From an uncultured Saprospiraceae bacterium (GTDB lineage Bacteria > Bacteroidota > Bacteroidia > Chitinophagales > Saprospiraceae): a stretch of 43,266 nt of DNA. A program made the translations under genes and the position numbers. Shown here one piece after another: positions 1-8,774 of the stretch. Location: positions 1 to 43,266 of the forward strand of contig CAKZTD010000082.1 of the NCBI GenBank assembly GCA_937921595.1, written 5' to 3'. The notes beneath the pieces were generated by a model. It had not been told where the DNA came from and did not search any database. It was given only the letters and a program-made list of their open reading frames with translations. Position 1 is the first letter of the stretch. Each line of letters begins with the position of its first letter.

Positions 1-1517
1 TCATTGCTTTCATTATTACTACTTCCGTCATCACAAACTTGTATTTCCGGTAGATTTCGTTCTGCTGCTAGGTCTGTTGAAGAAATAAATCCAGGTAAAA
101 CATCTAGTCCTTGAGAGATCGCGTATACCTCTCCTGCATAAATTTCTCTATCAGTATTGACCGCAACATTCGCAAACTCGACATTGATATATGTGTTTAT
201 CCAAGGTATAAGAACGGAACCTTCACCTGACCATAAGCCATTAGATTCTTCGATACTATCAATATAGATTTTAAAATCTGCGATCGTAATAATCATATCT
301 TGTTCAAGAGAATCAATCGCATCTTGATTAGTAATTTCCGGAATAGAATTGGGTTCATCACAGTCAATAAAAACAGGAATCGTATCCGTTGTAAAAGTAT
401 CAATCACAGAATATATACCGGGTGTACTTCCACCACAAAGCGTATACATTTGATATTCGTAAGTCGTATTTTCTTTGAGGTCTTTGATGTCCCAAGAAGT
501 GGAAGTTGTCTCATCTTCGTACCATTGAGCATTGGGTTTGTTTTTATTTCGATATTTTAAAACATAGCTATTATTAAATCCTCCGGGAACGCCATCCCAG
601 GAAATCGTTGCAGTATTTATATCTATATTTTCTGCTTTAATATTAAACGGTGATGGGCATTCTTCGCTACCATAGGTAAAGACTTCAAAATCACTCCATC
701 CATTATTTTTAAATCCATTTTGTTGTGTAATGTCTTCGGCCTGAACACGGACGATATAACTTCTTCCTGGTATCAATTGAGGATCGGAGATATCAACAAT
801 ACTACTGCTCATTGACATCACTTCTTTTGAAATAAAAGGTTGATCAAATTCAACAATCAGGTCTGGTGTCATTCCTCCATTGATGTCGTATTCGTAAATT
901 TCTACTTGGTATTGAGTAGGGAAAGAAGCATTATGTCTGGCTTGCCATTGAACTGGAACGAACTGCGGATATAGTGGATTGATTTCTCCAATCGGAGAGA
1001 GTATAACTGGCGTTTTGTGTAAGGTTGCAAAAACGGTTACACAGCTTTCTATACTTGCAGGTTTATCTTCTCGGCGATTATAATCATAGACTTCAAAACA
1101 GACTTGATACATGCCATCTGGTAACCCTCCATTATCTTCGTATTGTTGGATAGAATAATTTTCAAAAACCAAATTTTCGTAGTGCAAAATGGAAGCGAGG
1201 TCAGGGCCATTTAATTGAGTCGGTGCTCCGTATCGCAGTTCAATTGGCGACAATGAATAATCCTCTCTCGAACGCAGAGTAATCCCCTGACCTTCAATTC
1301 TTACCTTGAGTCTAGCTTGGTAATTGACTTCATTGACATCTTGTAAAAGGATATTGACACTCAATCTATTGGTTCCGGGAGCGGTCCAATCGGAGATATT
1401 CCCTGTGTGAGGAGGAATGCTCTGTGTTGCCAACATAACAGGGTAAATCTGAGCTGAAACTTGGCTAACAACGCTTAAGCTTACGATTAAAAATAGGAAT
1501 GCTTTTATTGTTTTCAT
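1..1517 (-). CDS. Secreted fibronectin-type-III-like surface protein, C-terminus cut by window edge
   Basis: A frame without stops runs from an ATG at 1517 off the left edge, giving 505 codons. It opens with a clear signal peptide (MKTIKAFLFLIVSLSVVSQ, cleavage probably after SAQ near residue 23). Residues about 170-275 form a beta-rich domain. Residues about 287-375 look like a fibronectin III domain, with the order TISWD, YVLKYR, TSTSWDIKDL, TTYEYQMYTLCG. The visible end is Asn/Ser-rich. It follows the outer-membrane barrel gene with a 165-bp gap on the same strand, so the two are probably co-transcribed and may act together at the cell surface. T9SS export is likely but unproven because the C-terminus is missing. 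Function is unknown; the FN3 call comes from pattern reading only. Confidence 0.8.
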   Translation of the reverse strand, partial: MKTIKAFLFLIVSLSVVSQVSAQIYPVMLATQSIPPHTGNISDWTAPGTNRLSVNILLQDVNEVNYQARLKVRIEGQGITLRSREDYSLSPIELRYGAPTQLNGPDLASILHYENLVFENYSIQQYEDNGGLPDGMYQVCFEVYDYNRREDKPASIESCVTVFATLHKTPVILSPIGEINPLYPQFVPVQWQARHNASFPTQYQVEIYEYDINGGMTPDLIVEFDQPFISKEVMSMSSSIVDISDPQLIPGRSYIVRVQAEDITQQNGFKNNGWSDFEVFTYGSEECPSPFNIKAENIDINTATISWDGVPGGFNNSYVLKYRNKNKPNAQWYEDETTSTSWDIKDLKENTTYEYQMYTLCGGSTPGIYSVIDTFTTDTIPVFIDCDEPNSIPEITNQDAIDSLEQDMIITIADFKIYIDSIEESNGLWSGEGSVLIPWINTYINVEFANVAVNTDREIYAGEVYAISQGLDVLPGFISSTDLAAERNLPEIQVCDDGSSNNESN

Positions 1518-1569
1518 TGGAGTTGGTGTCTTTCTAAATTTTGTCTTTTTGATATCTGACTTAAGCAAA

Positions 1570-1673
1570 TTAGAAACTTGCTATTATACTTTACTTTCAT
1601 TTACAGCTTCCTTTTCCTGCCTGTTCCTTTGATCCACTGCATCAAGCTCACGCTATAGCTTAAACTTGAAAGA
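1570..1673. repeat. Diverged intergenic repeat, copy 1
   Basis: This spacer segment starts with TTAGAAACTTGC and ends with TTAAACTTGAAAGA. The same two blocks, in the same order and orientation, bound a segment at 3870-3958. Weaker similarity between them includes a TTACTT(T/C)CA block. It fills most of the gap between the barrel and the FN3 genes. It is probably a small non-autonomous dispersed element; its role is unknown. Confidence 0.5.
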
Positions 1674-1682
1674 ATTCTTTCG

Positions 1683-3419
1683 CTAACGTTTAAATCTATA
1701 GCCGTAAGTCACATTGAAATAAGATTCAAAGAATTGCTTAATTGCATCGCCGGAACCAAATTGCTGAATAATATTTGCAGAAAATCCAAGGTCATTGTCC
1801 TTGTTTATTTTGTATCTGGCACCTAATCCTAGATTGAATAAGACGGTTTTGTTTTCCAGTTGAGTGATATAATTCAAACTCACTCTTGCATCAGTACTTA
1901 GTTTTTCATCGAGGAATGTTCGGTCAGCTAAAAAGCTTGGCGTGATATAAGTCGAGACAATATCTGAGAAAGAAGATCGATTGACACTCAAGCTTGTTCC
2001 CCATCCAAAGTCGCCAGTCCGAGGTGCACGATAAATTAGACTTCCATACCAAAAATCAGAACGTTGATCTTCTGAGATTTCATCTTCGATAATACTATTG
2101 GCATTTTGAAAACTAAGCAACCCTGTCAATGATCCTTTGTCTGCATTGGCTCCCATAAGATGCGTTACAGTGAAGGAGGCGTTTTGGGTAACCTGAGCTA
2201 AGAAGATAGAATCCACAAATAGTTCTTGTGTATTGACTGCTCTGAGTTTTGTAGAATTTTGAAAATTAGAATATTGAGCGGAGTAGTTCCAATTATTTGA
2301 AGGTTTGTAATTTAGGTTTGTAGAAGCAATAATTCTTGTTGTTTTTTCAGCAACAAACTCGTCTAGATTGGTTCGTTCAATTCCGCCATTGAGGCTTAGA
2401 TTGAGCTTACCTTTCATCATGACTTTATTAAAACCCGCAGTTATATTTTCTAAATCATTATTAAAAAATATCGCTCCCAATGTTCTAAAACCTCTGGTGA
2501 TTCTTTCGTAACCGAAATTTAATCCAAAACCATTTCCTGCATAATTCAATTTAGAATTAAAAGCATCACCTGCTTGAAAAGAAGCATTAGGTTCGAAAAT
2601 ACCACCATAAGTATTTGAAAAATTTTGAGATCCAGCCAGGCCTAATGCCCGAGTATCTTTATTAAATAAACTGTGTGCCCATTCAACATTTACATTGATT
2701 GAATTGGTTATTTTTTGATAGGCTTGGATACTCGCGACTACATTTGAATTGGGAGAAATTGGTCGGCTAATTGGATTTTCGATAGAACCTTCATCATCGT
2801 TTGCACCAAAAAGAATCAAGGTCATTTTCGTGTTTTGTCCTTGGTAACCCGTTTTGATTCCATAGCCCATTCTTTTATAAGAAGGATCGAGATCTTGTCT
2901 TCCATCTAAGTCTTCCGCTACAGCTCTACGTAATCTTCCATACATTCCTCCAATATAAAACTTCCCTGGTCTCAGCTCTAAACCGGCTCCACGAAAGGTA
3001 ATATTTCCTAAAGTATATCGAGAAAAAAACAGCGATCGATCACCAAGGTGAAGTGTCGCGATTTTATATTTAGGGCTAATCCCTGCGAAAGTATAGGAGG
3101 GTAATCTGAAATTTTTATTGCCGTCTGAGAAGTTAAAAGTGAATGGTGCATTGATACCAAAAAGATTAAGATTTAATTTGGCTTGTGCTCTAAATTGGTA
3201 GCCATCTCGACGAGGGTCAATTCCAGAATAAGCATAAAAATCATTCATTAGCCGAATTCCGCCATTGATTTTTAAGGATCGATAATCTTTTCCAAATTTA
3301 GGGATTACATTCTGACTCTGCATTAAGTTGACAAAGCCTATTTGAAAGAAAAAGCTCATCAAGCTCAGATAAACAATTTTCTTTCTGGTTCTTTGAAAAA
3401 GATATAACAATGTTTTCAT
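1683..3419 (-). CDS. Outer-membrane beta-barrel protein of unknown function
   Basis: The 578-residue product has a basic, hydrophobic N-terminus (MKTLLYLFQRTRKKIVYLSL, then a hydrophobic stretch ending near MQSQN at about 36). The rest alternates polar and aromatic residues as expected for many transmembrane beta-strands: repeated short strands rich in Phe, Tyr, Asn and Gly (FGLNFGYERI, WNYSAQYSNF, LSLNGGIERT). It ends in YFNVTYGYRFKR. There is no plug domain, TonB box or PorP-like signature. It probably sits in the outer membrane and, from its position just upstream of the secreted FN3 protein, may anchor or export it (inference). The 834-bp gap upstream makes this the first gene of its transcript. 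A specific family was not recognised. Confidence 0.8.
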   Translation of the reverse strand: MKTLLYLFQRTRKKIVYLSLMSFFFQIGFVNLMQSQNVIPKFGKDYRSLKINGGIRLMNDFYAYSGIDPRRDGYQFRAQAKLNLNLFGINAPFTFNFSDGNKNFRLPSYTFAGISPKYKIATLHLGDRSLFFSRYTLGNITFRGAGLELRPGKFYIGGMYGRLRRAVAEDLDGRQDLDPSYKRMGYGIKTGYQGQNTKMTLILFGANDDEGSIENPISRPISPNSNVVASIQAYQKITNSINVNVEWAHSLFNKDTRALGLAGSQNFSNTYGGIFEPNASFQAGDAFNSKLNYAGNGFGLNFGYERITRGFRTLGAIFFNNDLENITAGFNKVMMKGKLNLSLNGGIERTNLDEFVAEKTTRIIASTNLNYKPSNNWNYSAQYSNFQNSTKLRAVNTQELFVDSIFLAQVTQNASFTVTHLMGANADKGSLTGLLSFQNANSIIEDEISEDQRSDFWYGSLIYRAPRTGDFGWGTSLSVNRSSFSDIVSTYITPSFLADRTFLDEKLSTDARVSLNYITQLENKTVLFNLGLGARYKINKDNDLGFSANIIQQFGSGDAIKQFFESYFNVTYGYRFKR

Positions 3420-3869
3420 AAATAGATTAATATACTTTGCAATAATGGATATGACTATAGCTATCTGATATTTACATGTTTAATTCTTTAAGAGGAAGAA
3501 AGCATGATTGTTTATGGTAAAATATTACGCCAGAATAGCTAAGAAAGATACAGGGATTTGGTGAGGTAAAAGATTTAGACTAGCTTCTATTAGTAGTAAA
3601 AAAATGGACAAATTTCACTAAAACTCAATAGATATAGGGGCTTTTAAAAGGGAGCAGTAAGTAGATCACCGACTTTAATTTGATTTCTTTTCTCTCGAGA
3701 ATGTCTAGTTTTTTGAGGTCGATGTCCAGTTTTTTAAGTAAAAAAAACGCCCTTATACCAACTTAGAACTCAGAATTATTAATAGTTCATGAAAATAAAC
3801 TACTCCACAGCAAGCTGACGAAGTATTGGTTAATTAATTAAAGTTGCGGATGACATCTGAGCATGTAAG

Positions 3870-3958
3870 TTAGAAACTTGCACTATCCCTTACTTCCAAG
3901 TTACAACCTCCCTTCGACTTCGTCCAGGAGGACATTCGTCGATTTTAAACTTGAAAGA
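3870..3958. repeat. Diverged intergenic repeat, copy 2
   Basis: Bounded by TTAGAAACTTGC (3870-3881) and TTAAACTTGAAAGA (3945-3958), exactly as at 1570-1673 but 15 bp shorter inside. The interior differs from copy 1 and forms a hairpin around 3916-3941 (CGAC..GTCC / GGAC..GTCG). Conserved ends with a variable middle suggest a mobile or recombining spacer element. Confidence 0.5.
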
Positions 3959-4069
3959 GTGTTCTCTTTTAATTGTTCGCAAATGGATTAATTAGTTAAA
4001 AGTAAATGGTTAATGGTCGGTTCGGCGAGTCTTTTAACATGGACACCCGATGCAAGCATCGGAGAATTC

Positions 4070-4232
4070 TTTAGATTAAAAGCATGTTTAAATTTCTATT
4101 GTCTGAAAACCCAATACTTTATGAATCTGACCTCCTAAAAAAGAACTCATTTAGTCTGCTAAACTTATTATTTTTAGTTTGTCAGAACTACAAATTCTTG
4201 ATTTTTAATCTAAAACAAATTTTAAACATGCT
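4070..4232. repeat. Two interlaced inverted repeats downstream of HTCS
   Basis: TTTAGATTAAAA (4070-4081) is the exact complement of TTTTAATCTAAA (4203-4214). AGCATGTTTAAA (4081-4092) is the exact complement of TTTAAACATGCT (4221-4232). The right-hand arms are in swapped order, so the two pairings cross rather than nest. They lie just after the HTCS stop and may form alternative 3'-end structures or mark a rearrangement. They are AT-rich, so chance cannot be excluded. Confidence 0.4.
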
Positions 4233-4253
4233 CTAAAAAGAGAAATGGGAAAA

Positions 4254-7200
4254 TCATTTTTTCAATAATTCCGTTGGAGATATTCCAAAACGTTTTTGAT
4301 ACTGTTTAGAAAAATAGAAAGGGGATTTGATACCTACTTCAAAGCAAACTTCTTTGATTGATCTAAAGGAGCGAGATTCTATTAAGTTTCGAGCCTCTTC
4401 TAAGCGTGTTTCTCGAATATACTCACCCGTTGTCAAGCCAGTCAAGACTTTAAGGCGTCGATCCAATTGGCGACGGCTGAGAAAAAGTTTTTTGGCTAGA
4501 AAGTCAGCATTGAATTCGAAATTTGAAATATTTGAACGTACTTGTTTTTCTACTTGAATAAGCCAATCCTGGTCTTCACTTGATTGTTCAAATTTCGGTT
4601 CTTCCTCTGGTTCTCCTCCCACAACCTCAAGGACTGTTTCGTTTTGATAAACCTTTCTTGCTACTGCATTTTTCTGTAAATTCTGAATACGAACCAGTAG
4701 TTCTTCCTTTTGAAATGGTTTTAAAATATAGTCATCTACTCCAATACGCAAGGCTTTTAGTTTATCTTGTAACTCGACTCTGGCGGTTAACATGACCACA
4801 GGTATCGAAGCCAACTTTGGATCTGATTTTAAGTTTTCCAATAGCTGAAAACCATCCATTACCGGCATCATTAAATCGGAAACAATGAGGTCTATCGTTT
4901 TATTTCCCTGAATGATTTGCCAAGCTTCTGCTCCATTTTCTGCACTTAAAACCTTGTATTCTGTTTGTAGAATCAATTCTAGAAATTCGCGTAAATCTAT
5001 ATTGTCTTCTACAACTAAGATCGTGGGCAAGTCTTTGTTCGACAGATTTTGTGTTCCTACTTTTGACCTAAATTTAATATCAAATTCTGTATTTATTTCT
5101 TGAAAGGCCAGTTGCTCATCTTGCCCTCTATGCTTAATTTGATCTATAGTTTTTTCGACTTCTTTTTTAGGAAACTCAAAATAGAAAGTACTCCCTTTCT
5201 TTAGGGGATCTCCAGCTGGACCAGATGCTGCCCATATCCTTCCCTTGAAAAGCTTAGCAAATTCCAAACATAAAGCTAAACCAATCCCTGTACCTCCTTC
5301 AATTAGTGCATTGTTTTCTTTACTTTGGTAAAAACGTTCAAAGACGTGTGGCAAATCTGCGGGTGAAATTCCCTTTCCTGTATCCTGGATTTCTATTCTA
5401 ATATTTTGTTCTTGCTCTTCTAATTTAAGAAGCACTTCCTCCCCCTGGTCCGTAAACTTCAAAGCGTTTGACAGGAGGTTATTGATTACTTTTTCAAATT
5501 TATTTAGATCTAATTGTATCTCTAATGCTGGATTGACTTCATTTACAAATTGAAATTTAATTCCTTTTTGGTAAGCTTCTGTTTCGAACAAAGAAAATAT
5601 TCGACGTGTTTCTTCCAGAATAAAAACAGGACTTTCTTCCAACTCCATTTTACTGACCTCTAATTTTGTTAGGTCCAATATTTCATTAGTCAGTTTAAGT
5701 AAGTTTTTGGCATTACGATTCGCCGTAGCAATAAATTTAGCATCTTCTGCTTGAATCCTGTTTCGTTTCAGCACCTCATTCAAAGGGCCTAAAATCAGTG
5801 TCAATGGAGTTCTTAATTCATGAGAAACATTTGCAAAAAATCGAGATTTTATTTTATCGAGATGACGTAATTCTTTTGACTGTTCTTCGATGGTTTTTGT
5901 TCGAGCACTGACTTCTGTCTCTAATAATTTTTTCTGCTGTATTAAGTTGCGCGTTCGTCTTTTATATGCCCAGAAGATTAAAGCTCCTAAAAGAACAATG
6001 CTCAAAAGACCAAACCATAATTGCAAGTAAAAAGGTCGCAATACATGGATAGGGATTCGCAATTCTTGTTTTGAGTAGGCTCCTTTTCCCGTTCTTGCCC
6101 GAATCGTTAATTCATGTTTTCCATAAGCTAAGCCACTTATCAAGAGTGTGTTGTCTTTTCGGGAAGTCCAATTTTCATTTAGCCCTTTTATCCGATATTC
6201 ATAGCGAATGTCCTTAGGATTAGTATAATCCAACAATGCAAATTCAAGGTTCAAAGATTGGTCGCCAGGATATATTACGATCTTTTTATTTTCTTCAAAA
6301 TCAGGTTTAAGCTCGTCAATTTCATTTGTTTTTTTTCTAAAAATTTCAGCCTTTAGCAAGACAATTGGTATCTCGATTTTTTTATCAAATTGTTCTACAA
6401 AATCTTTTGGATGAAAAGCGGTGAGGCCATTTAAACCACCAAAATAAATCATTCCATTTTGCGATAAATCTTGGGAATTCTTGATTTGATGGTGAGCAAT
6501 CCGATTGAATTCGTGATGTGTGACACCATCTAAAGGCAAGTAAGTCTTAATTTTTTGGGTGCTTTTTTGAAACTGATTGAGTCCATAGTCACTGCTCATC
6601 CAAAGGAATCCAAAATCATCTTCATAAACAGCATGCAAATTATTGTGGGACAGGCCATCTATAGTTGTAAACCGCTGAAAACTGTGCTCCTCTCGATTCC
6701 AACGAAGCAAGCCTTGAGAAGTTGCCAGCCAAATAATGCCTTCTTCATCTTCGTACAAATGTTTTAGTTCATCAACCGGAAAGTAGTATTCTGCTTTTTC
6801 CTGAGTAGAGAAATGAGCTTGAATGCCCTTGGTCTCATCTAAAGTAAAAAGTCCTTTATTGGTCACCAGCCATAGCAAGCTGTCGCCTTTTAATTTCTGT
6901 ATGGCGTAAATAGTACTCTTTCTCAAACGCTCAAATCCATTATACTGATCGAAAGCAAGAAGTTCATCCGTTTGTAAGTCAATATACTTCAGTTGTTCTT
7001 TTGTTTCTTTATTGTATTCATCCCCTATCCATAATTTCCGCTCTCCTTCAAACAAAGACCAGACAAGTCCTGGAGTCTTAGTCCAGGTTTTTTCTAATTG
7101 ATGTTGTTGAAATCGATGAATGCCCTTTGAAGAGCTTGTCCAAAGATTATTTTTAGTATCTACCAAATTAGCTAAAGAAAAAAAATCTCCTCCTTTTATT

Positions 7201-8402
7201 TTTTGGCTGTTGATTATTCGATCACCTGTTTTAGTCTTTTTATTTTCTATTAAGAAAACACCTTGCTCAGTGCTTACATACAAATCTCCATTAATACTAT
7301 TATCAATTTTCCGGCAGCTGATACTTTCTTTACCTTTTTCATTTGGTTGGGTATATAGATACTTTTTAAAATCATTGGTCAATGGTCTAAGTTTATACAA
7401 GCCCCCAGATGTTGCTACCCAATTGATACCTTCCTCATCAATAAAAAAATCATTAAATGCTTTTTCCTCCATTAAATCAAGCTCCTCCAGCCTAGCCACT
7501 TTTCCATTTTTCGGGTCGAAAATAGTGAAGTTTTGCCCCTCCCTAAAATGCCAAAATTGTTTTCCGTTTGGATCATACTTAATCCAATGAAACCCTATAG
7601 CGTCTTTATCTAAGATTGGTCGATTGCCAAAACTGGAAAGAGGATACTTCTGTAAAGATCTGTTTTTATCTACGATATAAAAGTCGTCATGGCTGGAGAA
7701 AGAAAATTGATTGTGATCTATTTTATCGGGCGTGAATACGATTTGGTCGAAGTAAAATTGATGAATGATTTTGCCTTTTTTGTCCACTCCTACTACCTTA
7801 CTACTGCCTTTGTATCTTGACGTGTGGGACATGATTTCGGCCCAGATGATGCCTTCCGAATCTTCAAAAAAAGGGAACACTCTTGTTTTTTCATCAAACT
7901 GAATGTGGCTTAAGGTTTCAGTCTCTGGATCATATCGAAGTAATTCACTTGATTTAGTTCCAAAAAAAAATTGCCCTGAGTTTCCTGGGAAATAAAATTC
8001 AATTCCTTTATAATTTTCTAAGGGTGTATTTTCAAATTTTTGAACAAAGGTTTTATAGGTCTCTTTTTCTGTGTTAAAAAAAAGGAGTTCATATTTTTCA
8101 TAGCCATTTCTGATCCAAAGATCTCCAGTAGCGTCTTCCCCAATAATTCTCGCTAAAGGACTAAAATTTCGGCTATTATTAATCACCTTAAATTCCCTTC
8201 CATCAAATCGATTCATCTTGTCGAGCGCCAGTATCCACATCATCCCATTCTGATCTTTGTAGGCACTTAAGATTTGATTATGAGACAATCCATCTTCAAT
8301 GGAATAAAACTGAACATTAGGACGTGCAGTTTGTCCGTCACAATACAATACAGTATAAACAACGAATAAAAAGAAAAGAAGAAATTTCTTTTGAGTTTTC
8401 AT
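4254..8402 (-). CDS. Hybrid two-component system (HTCS) with propeller sensor and AraC output
   Basis: The frame opens at 8426 (1390 codons). The better start is the ATG at 8402, which puts MKTQKKFLLFFLFVVYTVLY first as the signal sequence. In full-frame numbering: beta-propeller repeats to about 670 (for example EEGIIWLATSQGLLRW, DDFGFLWMSSDYGL); Y_Y_Y domain about 726-795; membrane helix 803-822; histidine kinase with acceptor H869 in SHELRTP; intact ATPase boxes (NNLLSNALKF, DTGKGI, GGTGIGL); receiver about 1134-1250 with D1184 in SDLMMP; AraC-type helix-turn-helix about 1300-1390. Known HTCS sense a periplasmic ligand and regulate adjacent genes. Neighbours are a T9SS repeat protein upstream and a barrel downstream, with no SusC/D or glycoside hydrolase, so the ligand is unclear. 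All catalytic residues appear intact. Confidence 0.95.
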   Translation of the reverse strand: MKTQKKFLLFFLFVVYTVLYCDGQTARPNVQFYSIEDGLSHNQILSAYKDQNGMMWILALDKMNRFDGREFKVINNSRNFSPLARIIGEDATGDLWIRNGYEKYELLFFNTEKETYKTFVQKFENTPLENYKGIEFYFPGNSGQFFFGTKSSELLRYDPETETLSHIQFDEKTRVFPFFEDSEGIIWAEIMSHTSRYKGSSKVVGVDKKGKIIHQFYFDQIVFTPDKIDHNQFSFSSHDDFYIVDKNRSLQKYPLSSFGNRPILDKDAIGFHWIKYDPNGKQFWHFREGQNFTIFDPKNGKVARLEELDLMEEKAFNDFFIDEEGINWVATSGGLYKLRPLTNDFKKYLYTQPNEKGKESISCRKIDNSINGDLYVSTEQGVFLIENKKTKTGDRIINSQKIKGGDFFSLANLVDTKNNLWTSSSKGIHRFQQHQLEKTWTKTPGLVWSLFEGERKLWIGDEYNKETKEQLKYIDLQTDELLAFDQYNGFERLRKSTIYAIQKLKGDSLLWLVTNKGLFTLDETKGIQAHFSTQEKAEYYFPVDELKHLYEDEEGIIWLATSQGLLRWNREEHSFQRFTTIDGLSHNNLHAVYEDDFGFLWMSSDYGLNQFQKSTQKIKTYLPLDGVTHHEFNRIAHHQIKNSQDLSQNGMIYFGGLNGLTAFHPKDFVEQFDKKIEIPIVLLKAEIFRKKTNEIDELKPDFEENKKIVIYPGDQSLNLEFALLDYTNPKDIRYEYRIKGLNENWTSRKDNTLLISGLAYGKHELTIRARTGKGAYSKQELRIPIHVLRPFYLQLWFGLLSIVLLGALIFWAYKRRTRNLIQQKKLLETEVSARTKTIEEQSKELRHLDKIKSRFFANVSHELRTPLTLILGPLNEVLKRNRIQAEDAKFIATANRNAKNLLKLTNEILDLTKLEVSKMELEESPVFILEETRRIFSLFETEAYQKGIKFQFVNEVNPALEIQLDLNKFEKVINNLLSNALKFTDQGEEVLLKLEEQEQNIRIEIQDTGKGISPADLPHVFERFYQSKENNALIEGGTGIGLALCLEFAKLFKGRIWAASGPAGDPLKKGSTFYFEFPKKEVEKTIDQIKHRGQDEQLAFQEINTEFDIKFRSKVGTQNLSNKDLPTILVVEDNIDLREFLELILQTEYKVLSAENGAEAWQIIQGNKTIDLIVSDLMMPVMDGFQLLENLKSDPKLASIPVVMLTARVELQDKLKALRIGVDDYILKPFQKEELLVRIQNLQKNAVARKVYQNETVLEVVGGEPEEEPKFEQSSEDQDWLIQVEKQVRSNISNFEFNADFLAKKLFLSRRQLDRRLKVLTGLTTGEYIRETRLEEARNLIESRSFRSIKEVCFEVGIKSPFYFSKQYQKRFGISPTELLKK

Positions 8403-8426
8403 GGTTTTGAAGGCTAAAATAGTCAA

Positions 8427-8774
8427 GCCATTTCTACGTAAACTGAGTTATAAATGTTTCATGTCGTAAATAATCGAAATAGCTTTGTGGTTTATAAGTT
8501 AATCACAAATAAATAACCAATCATCTTAAATGGATGGTCATAAAACTTCTAGCTTTGTAAGTGGAAATAATGATTTGAGTAAGTATAAATATAGTAAGTT
8601 ATTGGACTAAATTAAGTTAAATCATTTTTTTTTAAGATATCTCAAATTTTTCAACACAATCTCCTTACAGCGAATTGTTTATGAAAATTTCAGAATATCA
8701 AAACGATTTAACTTAATTCTTAACGTCTACTTACTTAATATAAAATTAAGTAATTCACGGAATTAAATATTAAG
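8427..8774. other. Intergenic region with AT-rich inverted repeats
   Basis: No gene was found. ATTAAGTTAAATC (8611-8623) is the exact complement of GATTTAACTTAAT (8705-8717). A perfect 9-bp hairpin, TTACTTAAT/ATTAAGTAA (8731-8753, 5-nt loop), lies about 20 bp downstream of the T9SS protein stop and may form its transcript end, though no T-run follows. The HTCS promoter must lie in the left part; none was confidently identified. Confidence 0.45.

Larger units (their letters stand above)
3420..4253. other. 834-bp intergenic region with repeats, no gene seen
   Basis: No credible reading frame was found on either strand. The region holds copy 2 of a spacer repeat (3870-3958), a compact hairpin (CCGATGC 4047-4053 with GCATCGG 4056-4062) and two 12-bp inverted pairs between 4070 and 4232. 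It must also contain the promoter of the barrel gene (near 3420) and the 3' end of the HTCS transcript (near 4253). No good match to the Bacteroidota TTTG/TAnnTTTG promoter was found. Confidence 0.6.

Noticed and set aside
300-560. 86-codon plus-strand frame inside the FN3-like gene
   Set aside because: It is antisense to the well-supported continuous minus-strand frame, with no independent signal.
4254-8426. HTCS cluster as part of a polysaccharide utilisation locus
   Set aside because: No SusC/SusD-like transporter, glycoside hydrolase, sulfatase or lyase is encoded in the window.
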